The position numbers and the translations under genes are program-made. A stretch of 64,000 bases of DNA, taken from contig NC_084721.1 of the NCBI RefSeq assembly GCF_033807575.1, forward strand, positions 3,410,001 to 3,474,000, written 5' to 3'. The stretch comes from Cydia pomonella (taxonomy: Eukaryota; Arthropoda; Insecta; Lepidoptera; Tortricidae). The first letter of the stretch is position 1; every line of letters starts with the position of its first letter. The notes below the pieces were generated by a model, which had not been told where the DNA came from, searched no databases, and was given only the letters and a program-made list of their open reading frames with translations. Shown here in pieces: positions 35,193-48,200 of this stretch.

Positions 35193-37398
35193 TAAGTACG
35201 TATAGTACTACTTCAATTTTATTCTTGTTTTTTTTTAAGATGTCCGAAGATAACCCAGACTTAAACGCCTTAGGGCATAATTACTCAAGTAAATATGAAG
35301 CCTTCCCTTCTCAAGAAAAGAAGGGTTCGTAGTCAGTTTCAGATATAGTTTTACCGATTGTTCTGTGATCTAATTTCCTACCGTAAGTAAGTCCATAAGA
35401 CAGTCGGGGCCTTATTCGAGATGCACAACTGTCAAATTTCGCGTCCACATCAAATCAACACTTGATTCTATCGCATGTTGATTGTATCAAGTGTTGATTC
35501 TATCAACTGTGGATATTATCATTTGGAACAATCAAAACTCATTCATAGAAAAAATTATCAAACAAAAATCAACTTTGTTTATTACTACTATATAGTTTGA
35601 AATGGCTCTGAACTCGAAGTGGTTCGGTTTGATTTGTTTGTCACCTGACTGTGGATTGCTAATGTCAAATTTTGACAAGTGTTGATTTTATTGCTAGACT
35701 TTATTGTCCATGGGCTTGGGCACCATCTTGGATTTTTTGACGTACGACAGGGAATACCCTTCCTTTCCTACAATATATGGCATAGAGTAAAGCGTCTTTT
35801 TTTTTTAAACAGGAATCAGCGACATCTTGTATTCGATAGGATAAGTAATGCGCTATGAACAATGCGGCGGCGAGTAGTGAAACTGTACCTGACAACGTCA
35901 ATCAATTAAAAAGTGACCACACAGTTGATGGTCGATAAAGGCGATTATTAATTGAATTTTAACGACAATAAAGAACTATTGACATGCGATCTTTTTGTTG
36001 AACCCACACCTACACGTCGAATAATGCTCGCTCCACATATTCTCCTATAAACGCTCAAAATTGTAAAAAAAATTGATGCAATTTACTCCGCACCCAATCT
36101 CAAGTTGCTTCTAAACCACGTTCACGAACCAAGTTGTAACCTAACACATCTGTAAATATAAGGCATATGATTTAGAGATAAAGTCCGTTTTTATTAAATT
36201 ACGAGATGGTTCATGAATAACCTTTATTACTATAAAAATAATACTACATTTGTCAATTTTTTTTTTCTGTATTGCGCTATTACATAATGCATAAAATTGA
36301 TATAAAGATAGGTACCATAGTAGCTCGCTCACTTGGTCTATCAACAACTATTTTAATGCTCTTTGTACTCGTATACGCGACCCCATTGTATGTACAGTCG
36401 CCATCAGATATATTACTTACCAAGACCTAAGTACCTATTATTTATATGTACCTACACAAAGAGAATTCCTATGTTAAAAGGAGATTAAATACATATTTTG
36501 TTATTCAACTACAAATAAAATAAAATTTATCTTTTTCAGTTAACACATTTTTTTACCGATTTCTTTAATAAAATAAAACATTAAAATATTATGTGACTAT
36601 ATTTCATTGTCTTCGGTGTAGATTATTTACTGATGTTCCAATTTCCTGTATCAGTTTGGTACCAGGAAATATAAAAACTACACCTCTTCAAAAACTTTGC
36701 TGGTAGTTCGACATCTGTAAGTTTAAATATAAAACATGATAAAAACACTTAAGTCAAAAACGTATACATAATATATTTGCCCTATATTCTGGTCGCTCGG
36801 TAGGGTGCTCAGAAGGCTGGGTGCATTTCCGCGCTGGTTAACAATGCTGATCCTCTGGTCACCAGAAGCCTATATAAGGCGCTCTCATAGAGCCACACTA
36901 GTGCCCTAGAGTTTCAAATTCAACCCCAAGTGCCACAAATATGTAGTAAAGGGCTTAAATTCTGGATCAAGAACATGGAATACTGTTCGCTAGTAAGGCC
37001 ATAGGTATTAGAAAAAAATAATAGTAGGACACGGCCGTGGTCATGGTAGGTGGTACAGGTGGGCCAGGCAAGCTCTGAAATTATGCACCTATTTTACTAT
37101 AACTTTGTTCACCTGTGTATATTTACTGTTTCCATGATAATCATTTTTAATATGTAGCCCGTGTAATCGGGCTGTATCATTGGTCTCATATTTTTTAACA
37201 CAAAATCATAATATTAATTCAATAATTAATGGTGTTTTACATATTAATCATTAATGTACCTATTTTGCAAAATTTTCTTGCATATAATAATATTGTTTAC
37301 TTCAATTGACGTGTTTATTATTTTCGTTACTATGTCAACGTTAATACTTAAAAAAATATAACGTGAAGGTTGAGTCCGCAGTACAGTTACAGTTTACG
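35193..37398. other. Convergent spacer between P2 and H3, first part
   Basis: No gene recognised. About 35407 begins with a MITE-like end (GGGGCCTTATTCGAGATGC). The open minus frame 35701-35901 starts with a hydrophobic stretch but shows no family. A block at about 36780-36940 (CGCGCTGGTTAACAATGCTG, CCTATATAAGGCGCTCTC) looks like a repeat, because it is GC-richer than its surroundings. Confidence 0.45.
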
Positions 37399-38645
37399 TA
37401 CATAGTGGCATTAGCACAGTCGGATTAGGACCAAACTCGAAATGTCTGAACAGTCATGAAATTTGGTATGTATATACGTTAAAGGCTCCTTTTTCATGCC
37501 CACACCATTTGACATTTGGGGACGTCGAGGAACCGCAGCCATCTTGGAAAATGTGGACCATCCAGGAGAAATTAGCGTTTTACTCTAAATCTACGTTCTT
37601 TATTCAATAATCGTGTAAGGCAACATTCAAGCTTATAAAATTCTACATAAAATAGTTTTAGACATCTTTGCGAAAAAAAATGATCTTGCTTTAAAAAATA
37701 CTTACTAAACCCAGATTTAGCCCTTATACCCTTTCATGGGATATTCTCTTAATAGGAAACTTGGAAGAATAAAAATTCCACTTTTAACTATACATTGGTA
37801 CATAATCTACCCCAATATCAATATTTTACTTGACTGCAACTTAACCAGAAAGTAGGGTTATGGGTATAAGTACTGAGGATTCAGGACACCCTGTAGCTTA
37901 GGATACTGGACGGATTTTTTAAATGACGTATTATTTAGCCCTAAACCTTTTTCTTCCGTTAATTTTAGTAACTTTGTATTGCATAGCACTTGTATACTAA
38001 CTGTGGATCTACTGATGTCTGTTTTACTGTACTCCGCTCAATAGTTTAGGCGCTAGAAGAAAAAATATGATTTAATATTCGGAGTCCTCTCAAGGCGGCT
38101 GTATTGATTGTAAAGTAGGTTGTGAATGGCAAGAGGAATCTAACGATACGTCATTTAAAAAAATCCGTCCAGTATCCTAATACCTAGCTACTGGGTGTAC
38201 TGAATCATCAGTACTTACACCCATAACCTTCTTTCTGGTTTAGTCACAGTAGAGTAAAATGTTAATATTGGGGTAGACCACGTACAAATGTATAGTTAAA
38301 AATAGAATTCATATTCCTCCGAGTTTCCTTTTAAGAGAATGTCCCCTGGAAGTGTATAAGCGTTAAACTTAGATTCAGCAAGTATTCTCTATAACAAGAT
38401 GTATTGTTCTGCAAATATATCGAGGACTTTTTTGTGTAGAATTTAATAATTTATTAATAAGTTTTAATGTTGACTGTTGTGTTGATGGTACACATTTTCC
38501 AAGATGGCTCGGATTCCTCGAGGTCCCCAAATGTTAAATGGTTTGGGCATGAAAAAGGGGCCTTTAATTTATATACATAATAAATTTCATGACTGTTACA
38601 GAGATTTCGAGGTTGGTCCTAATCCGATTATGCTACATTGTGCGT
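37399..38645. mobile_element. Large inverted repeat, about 1.25 kb
   Basis: Arms of about 500 bp (about 37399-37935 and 38140-38645) around a spacer of about 200 bp. Paired landmarks are CGGATTAGGACCAA / TTGGTCCTAATCCG, GGAGTCCGAGG-side GGACGTCGAGGAA / TTCCTCGAGGTCC, CATCTTGGAAAATGTG / CACATTTTCCAAGATG, and AGGATACTGGACGGATTTTT / AAAAATCCGTCCAGTATCCT. The arms are diverged by scattered indels, so the element is older than 29068-29862. No transposase frame seen. Confidence 0.85.
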
Positions 38646-38889
38646 CCGCAGCAAATTCGGTTCTCCATACAAATGTAGTTACGCTCTCATTTTAAAATGA
38701 CTTGCTAGATTGCTCTGAAACTTTGTACTTACAATAGGATATGGTATGTCTATGCCTATAATTAATTTAAAACATAAATGTGAAATGAGAGCCAATTAAG
38801 TTCAATATTAAGAATATGTGTCGTTGTTGACTCGCCGACAACGGAATTGAGATCTATATGGGTGCCATGTTCTGTGCTGTGTAGAAAAT

Positions 38890-39420
38890 CCTGAAATTAT
38901 AAAGGATTTGTCTTGGCTAGTTTTTACGTATAGGTTACGTATCACCGAAACGTCACAAACACCACGAAGGTTCGGCTTGTACGGGCCCTCGTTTTTCCTA
39001 TATTCTTATACGCTGCGGAGACCTGGACTATCCGAAAGACAGGAGAAGACGATAGACGCCCTAGAAATATGGTGCTGGAGGAAAATGCTGGGGATATCCT
39101 GGACCGAGTTTCGGACTAATGTCTCCATCCTTAAAGAACTCCGTATCAAGCAGCGCCTTTCGACTCTCGTAAAGACCCGCATACTCAGTTTTTTCGGTCA
39201 CGTCTCGAGGAGGAACAAGGACTCCATAGAGCGTCTAGTGGTGCAGGGTAGAGCAAACGGAAAAAGACCGCGCAAAAGGCCACCTATGCGATGGACTGAC
39301 CAAATCAAATCTGCCATGAAGGGTCCCCTGAACGCATTTGCCAGAATGGCCCCCAACCGCGAAAAATGGCGAGAAATCGTACGGCAAGCAACATCTGCGC
39401 CTGATATCAGCAGTTGACCA
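38890..39420 (+). pseudogene. Non-LTR retrotransposon polyprotein C-terminal fragment
   Basis: Open frame to the TGA at 39415-39417. It encodes KTIDALEIWCWRKMLGISW, NVSILKELRIKQRLSTLVK, ILSFFGHVSRRN and RWTDQIKSAM. These are recognisable as the C-terminal part of RTE- or CR1-like reverse transcriptase proteins common in insects. The RT catalytic domain is absent (5' truncation). Confidence 0.75.
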
Positions 39421-40784
39421 CGACGCTCTGCAAAGAGTACAACGACAAAGAAGAAGAAGACGTATCATATTTGTCTAAAATTTGGTTTGTTGGTACACAC
39501 ACAAGGGATAGTCTCTAGCTAGGTACGGGGTGCCACACTCGTCAGCGCGACGGCGATATTTTTTACCTTTTACCTAAAAATTTCAAATTTGTGTACGGGC
39601 TCAGCTCCTGTTTCGTCTTAAGCCTGAATTTAACAGATTCTGACTCACAGGGGGCTTTGAGCATGCTGTTGCGTTCGTTTTCAAATTTTGAAAAAAAAAA
39701 GAACTAGCCTAACAACACAATAAATGCTTGTTTTTCCGCATTCTTCACTATATCTCCCTGTCTCACTACTATCTGACCTTCTAACCCAGAGGGGAAAATA
39801 TACCTTATTGGGCCTACTCCATCTTCCTCATGATAATATATTTTACTTTACTGAAAAGCAATCGGTACATGTTACAAGATGCACATTGTTAAGAGCCGGG
39901 GTTAGAACCCACGACCATTGGTTTTAAAATGAAGCTTTGTATATAATTTGTATTTTTATAATAAATCTGTTTTCTTGTTGTCATTTTGTGGTATTGTATT
40001 GCTTTATGTTAATTGTCAAGATATTTCTTTCATCCTGGACAATTGTCACATGCGTCACATGTACGTTTTTATGATAGATCTACATCGACGCAACTGCATG
40101 TCATTGTCAAAGAGCATATAATCACTACGTTTTAAGAGACGGGACTTCCATACTAGCGAGTGGAATCAGTTTGTTTCGCAAATCATTACCAAAATGTACG
40201 ACAAAGAACTGTCAAAGAATCATAGTACCAACATAAGCGATTTAAATAGTGTAGTACGCTACACGCTTACGATTCTTATCGATATCGATAAAATGGGGAG
40301 GGTTGAAACATAGGCTCCTGTCTACAAATTTTGTACTCGAAATCAGGTTAGCATCGAGTCCACATTTAAGTTGTATGTTATATAGTGGATAGTTCTTAAT
40401 TGGACTACTATCTGGTCGGGCTTAATGTGGACCCGAATTATTTTAATACAGTTTTTAAGTCGTGTTTTTTTATTTTATTAAATGCTTGATTTTCATAATG
40501 ATGTGCACATACATGTTGAATAAATGTAACTTTTCTATGGGAAGATGTATCAGGTCTTCGTTCCCAACAAATTTGGCCCACTGCCTGCATCTGAAAACAT
40601 ACAGCCTTGGAAAAACATGACTTTATCTACAGTTTATATTCCATGTGTTTGCTAATGAGATGATCAACTGATTATTTCGCGCTAATATGCATCTATAAAT
40701 CATGTTTTTCGGCATCCAGTTATCAACAACCCTTTATCAATGCTTTAACTTTTTATGTATTTATATGTCTGTTAATCAAGAGAA

Positions 40785-41095
40785 CGGGTCTGGCCTTGTT
40801 GGCAGCGACCCTGCCTATGAAGCCGATGGTCCCAGGTTCAAATCCTGGAACGGGCATTTATTAGTGTGATGAGCATGAATATTTGTTCCTGAGACATGGG
40901 TATTTTCTATGTATTTATAAATACTTATAAATTAGGTCTATGTACATATATATATATATACATTATTGCACAAACTGACTTAGTGTGTTGTGGGTATATA
41001 TATATATATATATATATATCGTTGTCTAAGTACCCACAACACATGCCATTCATACTTTAGTACTAAGTCAGTTTTTGTAATAATGTCCTATAATT
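40785..41095 (+). mobile_element. tRNA-derived SINE with (TA)n and hairpin tail
   Basis: The head has GGTCTGGCCTTGTTGGCAG and the B-box-like GGTTCAAATCC, followed by the common body. The tail is unusual. GACTTAGTGTGTTGTGGGTA (40977-40996), a long (TA)n and then TACCCACAACACA...CTAAGTCAG form an inverted repeat, so the tail is present in both orientations around the microsatellite. Confidence 0.75.
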
Positions 41096-41378
41096 GACAA
41101 AAGATGTTAACTAATGACCATTAATGCATAAGTAATAGATAATTTATGCATTATTAATCTTCGACGAATTAATTATGGTCATATTGCATGCTAGTTCTAA
41201 GGAAATTTCACATATTTAATTTAATTATTTACACTGATATACAAATAAAACTACAGTTATCGATAGTTATAGTATATCCCTAGTTTACAACAAAAAATAA
41301 CGTAAAATATCTAATTTTCGATGTGTTTATAGCCTGCTGACCCAAAATAAGGTCAAAAGTATCTAAAGCAATACTTAC

Positions 41379-41488
41379 CAGTCTTCATCCAAGGGAAATT
41401 TCGCCATAAAATCCCTTTTTTCGTGATTTTCTCGAGTGGCTCGCTTGCCACATATTTCACACTTAGTAAACCGTTTTCTCGCTGGCAT
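41379..41488 (-). CDS. Candidate first exon of a THAP-type zinc-finger protein (fragment)
   Basis: ATG at 41486-41488, 36 codons plus 2 nt, ending at a consensus donor (GACTG|GTAAGT). The peptide runs MPARKRFTKCEICGKRA, then FMAKFPLDEDW. C-x2-C followed by a basic stretch and FP-x-D...W resembles the start of THAP domains, which occur in host regulators and in P-element-like transposases. The second half of the zinc finger (Cys...His) would be in a downstream exon on the minus strand, which I could not find. It could be a transposon remnant. Confidence 0.4.
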
Positions 41489-42192
41489 TGTAACAAACTC
41501 GCTCTTTACTCTGATCACGGTTGACTATTTTCGATTTTTGCACTAAATAATAAAGAAATTACACGAAATACCCGAACAAAACATTGAAGCCTTCAAAACA
41601 AACAAAGCAATTAGGCTGACAGTAGACTTGATGTAAACTTGACAGAATAAATAGCACTGACGTTTTCTTTTTCTTCGTTGGCAATGATTTGCGAAACAAA
41701 TTCCATACAAAACTTTTTTCTTCCTAGTTGAGTCAGCCTGATCGGAATTTGGCAGCTAACTCCATCTTGCGTCCAGTAGAAGAATCAAAATCGTACAGGT
41801 AAAACTACTCTCTGCCTTAGGATCCCCTTTTAAATGTCATAAATCCAAACATGGCAGCCATACCCATCGACAAAAAAGTCTACCGTTGATCTAATTTCAT
41901 TTGACAGTTAACTAATACGTATTCGACACGCTTATATTTGACAACTAGAATCCTGACTAGAGCTGGGACTGCGTACCAAAAGTACGTCTCTGTTACTCGT
42001 ACCAAAAGTACGTCTAAAATACCAGTTTTACGAGTATGACCCCCAATAGGCAGTTTACGTATTTGCCGTGCTTAGGCGTCTTACAAATAAGGATTATTTA
42101 TACAAATATCGACTTATTATTTCGGTAAGGGTCGGAAATATGGTGTCGTTTTGAGTGAAGGCTATGAATCTATTGTCATATTTTTGTTATAC

Positions 42193-42668
42193 AGGGTGAT
42201 TCATGAGACGTGAGCTGGACTAAGCCTACACAATCAGTAAATGTTAATGAATCGTTCACCATCATATTTAAGTAAAACAATCACGCTTTTTATCTGTTAT
42301 TTAACTTTTTCTTAAGCACAAATTTGATTTTCTACAATCATGGACACCCTACAACACTTAATTAACAAAGATAAAACCTCTTTAACCGTTATGACAGCAC
42401 TTTGATTATGAAGAAAATAAAATGTCACACTTGAGTGAGATACGATTTTATAAAAGTAACCAGACTCCGATGACATTCAATTTGTCACTAATTATGGATA
42501 AAACAAAGAGGGTGACCATAAATATCGTAAATAAAATAAAACTCTTTTTTTTGAACAGTAAAAATTAAATTAACGTTAATCTCACAAATACTGGTACGAA
42601 ACAGTTGCTGATAATTTACCGAATATGCAGGCTTGATCCTGCTCACGTCTCCTGAATCATCCTGTATA
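42193..42668. mobile_element. MITE with ACAGGGTGATTCATGAGACG ends
   Basis: The left end ACAGGGTGATTCATGAGACG and the right-end complement CGTCTCCTGAATCATCCTGTA enclose about 475 bp. Inner GTGAGC/GCTCAC also pairs. No open frame of interest. Confidence 0.8.
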
Positions 42669-43439
42669 TTATTACATTATTTTTAGATACAACAGACACC
42701 CAGACGACCATCTGTTAACAAAATTTTATTTTACCTAAAGTAACGGTAAGAATGGAGGTACGAGGTGATAAAAGTTTCATATTTGTTTTATTTCAGAAAT
42801 CAAAGTCCGTACTTTTAAATACTCGACAAGCTAAAAGTAGTCTATTACAAATAACCTGTTCCAAAAACTATTCCGGTACAACGCCCCGCCTCTAGTGTGG
42901 ATATTGTTCACTGACAGGTGGAGATAATAGCAATTCGACAAGTCACAATATTTCTCACATCAAATGGAAATCAACACGAAACGTCACTTTTAGCATGTCG
43001 AATAAGGGCCCTGGTCTGGCACATATGGTAAGATATTTAGTTTATGTCTTCAATATTTTGATAGTGCAATACAAGATCTATGAAACGGCCAAGCCATAGT
43101 TTTTAAACCAAAGTGTATTGTTAGTAAAGTCAGAGCTCAAGCCCCTAGGTTTGGCTTTTGCTGAGACCTGATAACTATTTTACAGTAAAAGCTAGTGAGT
43201 CTTGGCCGCCAATTTTACACGAAATGGTGCGAACCTATATCTTTACATTATTTATAAACACCAAATAATATTGTACCACAAACGGGAAAGGCACTTAATT
43301 TGTTTAAACTAATTAAGGGCACCACTGAAGTAAGCAGACAACTATCATACCCAATCGAATATCATCTGTGATTTTAACCAATGCTGTGGAAGCACTGTGA
43401 CCTGATCGGAATCCAGACTGAAATGGATTAAAAAAAATT

Positions 43440-43890
43440 TACATACCGTTTTATTAGGCAGGCGTCCGGTTTTATATCCCATAGCCCAGTATTTGGTCCA
43501 TCGCTTTCACCCAATAGCCGAGTTCATTTTAGATTACATCAACTCTCAAATAGTCCTTACACCCTGGCGGGTGCTGCCTCTGCGTGCGTCCCATGACACG
43601 GGCAAGGGCAACATCCGCTCGGTATACTCCTTACATTTCATTAAAATGTCCCTTTTGACATTCTACGTGTCGCGTCTCTACGTGTTGGCTTCGGCTCCGC
43701 GCACGCCTCCCAAAGGTCCGGAACACCATTGTTCCGTGATGGGAAAGACATACAGTATACATAATGGATATGGATGGATACAGAGGATTACTATAACTAG
43801 CTTAAATCTAAAATAGGCTTTTGAGGCATTGTACCTTTGTACCAAGAATGCTGGCGGCATTTCCTCGTTGTATCGCAAATGTATTATGTT
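43440..43890 (+). mobile_element. Retrotransposon 3' fragment
   Basis: Open stretch 43493-43816, then a segment with CATAATGGATATGGATGGAT, ATTACTATAACTAG, ATCTAAAATAGG and GCTGGCGGCATTTCCTCG. The second part recurs in reverse at 58310-58445 inside H4, and in part at 55125-55190. Family not identified. Confidence 0.6.
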
Positions 43891-44139
43891 GTGTGCATTT
43901 ATTTATTTGTTCGGTTAATGTGATCGTGCAGTAAAGAACTAAAAAACATATTATGATTATGATAGTCAACTCACATCACAGATTGTTTCCATGCCATGCG
44001 ATTAAATAAATAAAATGAGAAAAGTTGAGCCTCGAGTTACCACAGACGATATTTGTAACATGTTAAGAGATGATAAGACATATAAGGTAGGTTAAAATGA
44101 AATAAACAAGAGGGTCAATGGACCATTACCATGGTATTT

Positions 44140-44520
44140 TCTTTACACTTTATTGCGCAAAACAATTAGGTACATAACACCGAGAAGATACAGTAAATAT
44201 GTACAAAAGCGAACTTATCCCCTTAAGGGATCTCTTCCAGCTAACTTTTAAGCAACTGAAAGAGATACATACGAAATGGTATTCAAACTAAGAACCTAAA
44301 AAAACAATTAAGAATTTCATATCTAGATAAAACGGGTAAGTAAAACTAAATAATCATTAAAGAATAACAGAGACCTGTTTTAAAAAGAACGGGAACTTAA
44401 GCAAAGTAAGGGTAGTCTAATAGACACTGAAACACATTTAGTTATGGTAAATATTATAATCATTATCTTGCAAGTAAACACAGAATTTACCTACAAAAAA
44501 TATAACTAAACCTTTTGCTA
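44140..44520. repeat. Retrotransposon tail and H3 3'-flank block
   Basis: 44140-44300 resembles a LINE tail (TTCTTTACACTTTATTGCGC). 44390-44510 (AAAAAGAACGGGAACTTAAG, GACACTGAAACACATTT) aligns with 62730-62850 and 52618-52745, the DNA downstream of R5 and H4. So this block is part of the duplicated minus-strand unit. Confidence 0.55.
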
Positions 44521-44682
44521 AACACTTTTCATCCATAATTATAACAAAGATCTCTAATAACGGCTTTGCAGGAGACGAATCGAGCACAAGTTGTAAAATT
44601 AACAAAATACGTTTGACCGAATCAGAAATACTACGGGCTATAAAAAACTCGACAATTAAAAAGGGGCATACCGCCCATTTTT

Positions 44683-45205
44683 GTGAAACAGTGTAGTCCG
44701 GCTTTGACTCTACCGCTCTATCTTATATTTAATCGGTCACTCACTGAGGGCTGCTTTCCTGATGAAGGCTCGCCTGAAAAAGTCTCGAGTTGTGCCAGTT
44801 TACAAGAAAAGCGCGAAGCCGATGTACAAAACTATCATTCGAGTCCGATAAGGGTGCACATATTCAAGTTGATAAGGGTGCGCAAGTTGACACTATATAC
44901 ACCGATTTCAGTAGTGCGTTCGATAAAGTTGACCATGCAGTCCTATTGCGAAAGCTCAGCCTTTTTGGTGTAGGCTATACTTGGTTAAAGTGGTTCGAGT
45001 CGTATCTTGCTAAGTGACCGCAAAGTGTCACTGTCCACGGCTACAAATCGCTAACATATTACGCCGAATCGGGAGTCACACGAGGGTTGCATATGGGACC
45101 GGTGCCTTTCCTAATATTCAATAATGATATCACCGACCACATAAAACATTAACTATTTTACGCAGATGATCTAAAGATCTACAAATCAGACGTTCTAACT
45201 ACATC
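44683..45205 (+). pseudogene. Non-LTR reverse transcriptase fragment
   Basis: Broken frames encode TDFSSAFDKVDHAVLLRKL, GVTRGLHMGP and FYADDLKIY. The last is the catalytic YADD box of a Jockey-like reverse transcriptase. Frameshifts and stops interrupt it. It ends only about 30 bp from the last codon of H3, so it may have displaced the original H3 3' UTR. Confidence 0.85.
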
Positions 45206-45232
45206 GCTTGTTTCTTCATTAGTGATTCTGAC

Positions 45233-48200
45233 TCAAGGTCTGATTGTATCCAGAATCCAGGTCATGTATTTAGTGACATCTGTGTAGATTTCGGGAAGTG
45301 ACAATTTTCCACAGCCTTTTGGTCCGTACGACTGGACCCCGTACTGGACGAAGCGATCGCGGTCCCCGAACAGACTCTGCACCATCAAGGGGCTTCCTGC
45401 AACGGGGCAGGTGTCTGCGCCGTCTGGATAGGAGGCGCAGATCTTGTTGTGCACGTCATCGTCTGTGTAATTTGTTTTTAGTCTGCGGGAAAAAGGACAC
45501 CATTGTATTGCATGTATATATGGTTGTATCCTTGTATTACATATATATTCGACATTGTATGTTCGAACAGTATTATAGACTAGCAAAAGGAGCAACCTAG
45601 TTCAATAACAGTTTGATAAAAATTAAGCCAAAGTATACGACTTTCAATGCTCTTTCGGAGCGTTCGACGTCATTTTCTATGACGACTGATGGGTCATAAC
45701 GTGGTGCTTTCCATAGAAAACGAAGCTCCGAAAGCTCTGTCCCGGCCCTGGCCCATTCTAGCGCGAGGAGAGCGTTTAATCTCCTGAGATCCAGATTTGT
45801 TTTATCGTGGAATATTTATTTACAATTAGGATTACGCAGGATTTTAGGAGGATGAATTTGAAGCTGTCAAATTTCCGTTCAGTACAGTTGAGGCGCTCGT
45901 GGCACAATTCCCGTGGGGTCATTATTGAGCTCTAGTCAGATCTATAGTTATAATAATAAAAATCATATCGTTCTTAGGTGGTAGTTTAGTTATACTAGTT
46001 CGATGATTTCAAATAAGAATGTCGCCTATACTTACGTAATTGTGTACTTATTGTACTGCTCCTTGCAGTACTCAGCATCTCTTATTTTAACATCCGCATA
46101 TAGCATTTTGGAAAAGGCGTAATAGCCATCCCGCGAAACTCTCCAATGAGTGACGGTGGCACCCAAATTAACGAGGTCCCGCGTTCGCAAATAGCGGGTC
46201 ACTGGCAGGCAAACTGTACCAGCATTCTCTACAAAAATATACGAATTAATGATGTTGATTAAACACCATTTAAAATAGGGACCGTGCGCGTTGGAGGGTC
46301 TGCCATCTTGTGGCCTGAATCGGAAACATAAACATGTATATCGACACTTCACGCCAAAGGAAGTGGTTCTGCTATCTTGTGGGCTACATTGGAAGCATAA
46401 ACTTCACATTTACAACTCGCACCAAAAATGTAACGTCTCCTGTGCTGCCCCCTACAGTTTAAGCACGCTCCCTATAGCATAAATAGGAGCAGATGAGACT
46501 ACGCGTCCAAAGTAGAAGAAAAGTATCTACACTTTTGAGGATTGATGTGAAAGTGGCAGAATGTTTAAAAAAGTTGTAAAATTTTCAGAAATTTCAGAAA
46601 AAAATAGGAAATTAAGGAGTTTCTTTGCAATTTTGTTCCTCGTACAAAAATTCGAAATTGTCCAACGGCACAGTAATAGAATTCAGCCTATAGTAAGCCG
46701 AGAGTTACAATACATACTTAAAAACAAATTCACGGGAGTTTTCAGCCTAATGAGCCCGATGCTATTATCATAGGGGTATTTGTCTTGATGGGCATCGATT
46801 ACCTTGACAAAGACTTCTTCAATGCCTATGTCCTGAAATAATAACAAAACATTATTTTACTTATAGATAATTTTGCCTACGTAAAATCGCGCAGCGCTTA
46901 TGGGGAATTTCGTTACGCAATTTGCGTCATACGAGTATCATCATATGTGATCACGTTTCTTACTTGACTGCCCTAGGTACGTAAAATATACTATACAGTT
47001 TCTCTGTAAATTGTGAACCGTTATTCCATCAACAGCGCCCTATCAATTTAAGTTAGGTATATTTTCACGAAAGCAACACGTTATCCAGTGTCGGATTAGC
47101 CACGTGGCAAAAGTGGCAAATGCCACGGGCCCCGCGCACTAACGCATTGTTGTCGTAAATAGTATATTAATACAGAGGCCGAGAAGTAAGGAATTGCCGG
47201 CCAAGCGTATAAGCAAGACTGGATAGTTATGAGACCTGGAGGCCTACCGCGAACCACGTTCGATGTGTTGCCTCTCTGTCGCACTTGTAAATTCGTACGT
47301 AAGCGTGATAGGGAGGTAACACGTCGAACGTGATTCGCGGTAGGCCCTCTGGGCTATAACCGCGATAATCGATGTTCGCAAATTGCGGGCATTTTTCTCT
47401 GTCATTCTAATTCCGCCTTCATTGGAGTAAAAGAGAAAGATCGGTAGGCTCTCAGCGACCCCTTTTGACGCCGATATATGTAGGTATAATGCTTTCCCCA
47501 AGCGTGCAATTAAATAAATAACAAAAAATTCAAAACTTAAGCTTAGAATAAATTTAAAAGTAGAAAAAATTTGACTGCGACTTGAACTCACGGCCTCTGG
47601 AACCTGTTTCTTTTCGTTCGACAAAATTAAAGCAATCCAAGGGCCCCTTGATAGAATTTGCCACCGGCCCCGCGCTGGCTTAATCCGGCACTGACGTTAT
47701 CCGAGTGTTTCCCTTACCTGTACATAAGATTCACACTTGGGAGGATCTCCCACACAATCCGTAGTCGTATCCACGTCATATTCACCCACTCTCACGCTGA
47801 GCAGCCTCCTGCGAGCGCCGCCGGAGACACAGTGGGCCGCGGTCATCACGTAACGCTCGTTGATAAGGCTTCCACCGCAATTAAATGTGGAATCCTCTTC
47901 GCTGTTGGAAAATCCTGTTGGGATTAGAACGCTCAATGTTCAATTCGTCATTTATTTTACACCATACGCATAATCCACACCAGGGATGTTGCGAATATTC
48001 GCATCCGCATTATTTTCCGCAAAAATCCGCATCTGCATAAAATAGATGAGGATCTTAATGCGAATGCGGATGTGGAACAGGTCGGTACAGGAACGTGTTA
48101 GCGGCGGCGTCTAGGTAATTTCATCATTAGTCAATAGGAATCTCGTTTCCTTAGCCTATGACGGACAGCGACAAGAAGTGACGAGTTTCACTGGATTTAA

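Larger units (their letters stand above)
40163..41712 (-). mobile_element. Possible 1.5-kb TIR element around a THAP-like exon
   Basis: The left end has TTTGTTTCGCAAATCATT (about 40170) and the right end its exact complement AATGATTTGCGAAACAAA (about 41683). A THAP-like first exon lies inside near the right end (41379-41488), and a SINE with TA repeats is inserted at 40785-41095. No further coding exons could be found, so it may be an internally deleted copy or a coincidence of two repeats. Confidence 0.4.

Noticed and set aside
35701..35901. 66-codon minus frame with a hydrophobic N-terminus
   Set aside because: No recognisable family, no splice or promoter context, in repeat-rich DNA.
40800..40860. 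Possible tRNA gene with A and B boxes (also 59560-59629 and 30270-30330)
   Set aside because: The same head is attached to a common body and tail in several copies, so these are SINEs. No intact cloverleaf was found.
35407..43015. Inverted ends GGGGCCTTATTCGA and TCGAATAAGGGCCC as one 7.6-kb transposon
   Set aside because: The end type also occurs at 12569-12842 as a small MITE, and there is no transposase between. More likely two separate decayed elements.
43493..43816. 107-codon plus frame as a host gene
   Set aside because: Its end recurs at 55125 and 58400 as a repeat, so it is treated as a retrotransposon fragment.
45298..45600. 100-codon plus-strand frame
   Set aside because: Antisense to the last exon of H3, which has the protease homology and correct exon length.
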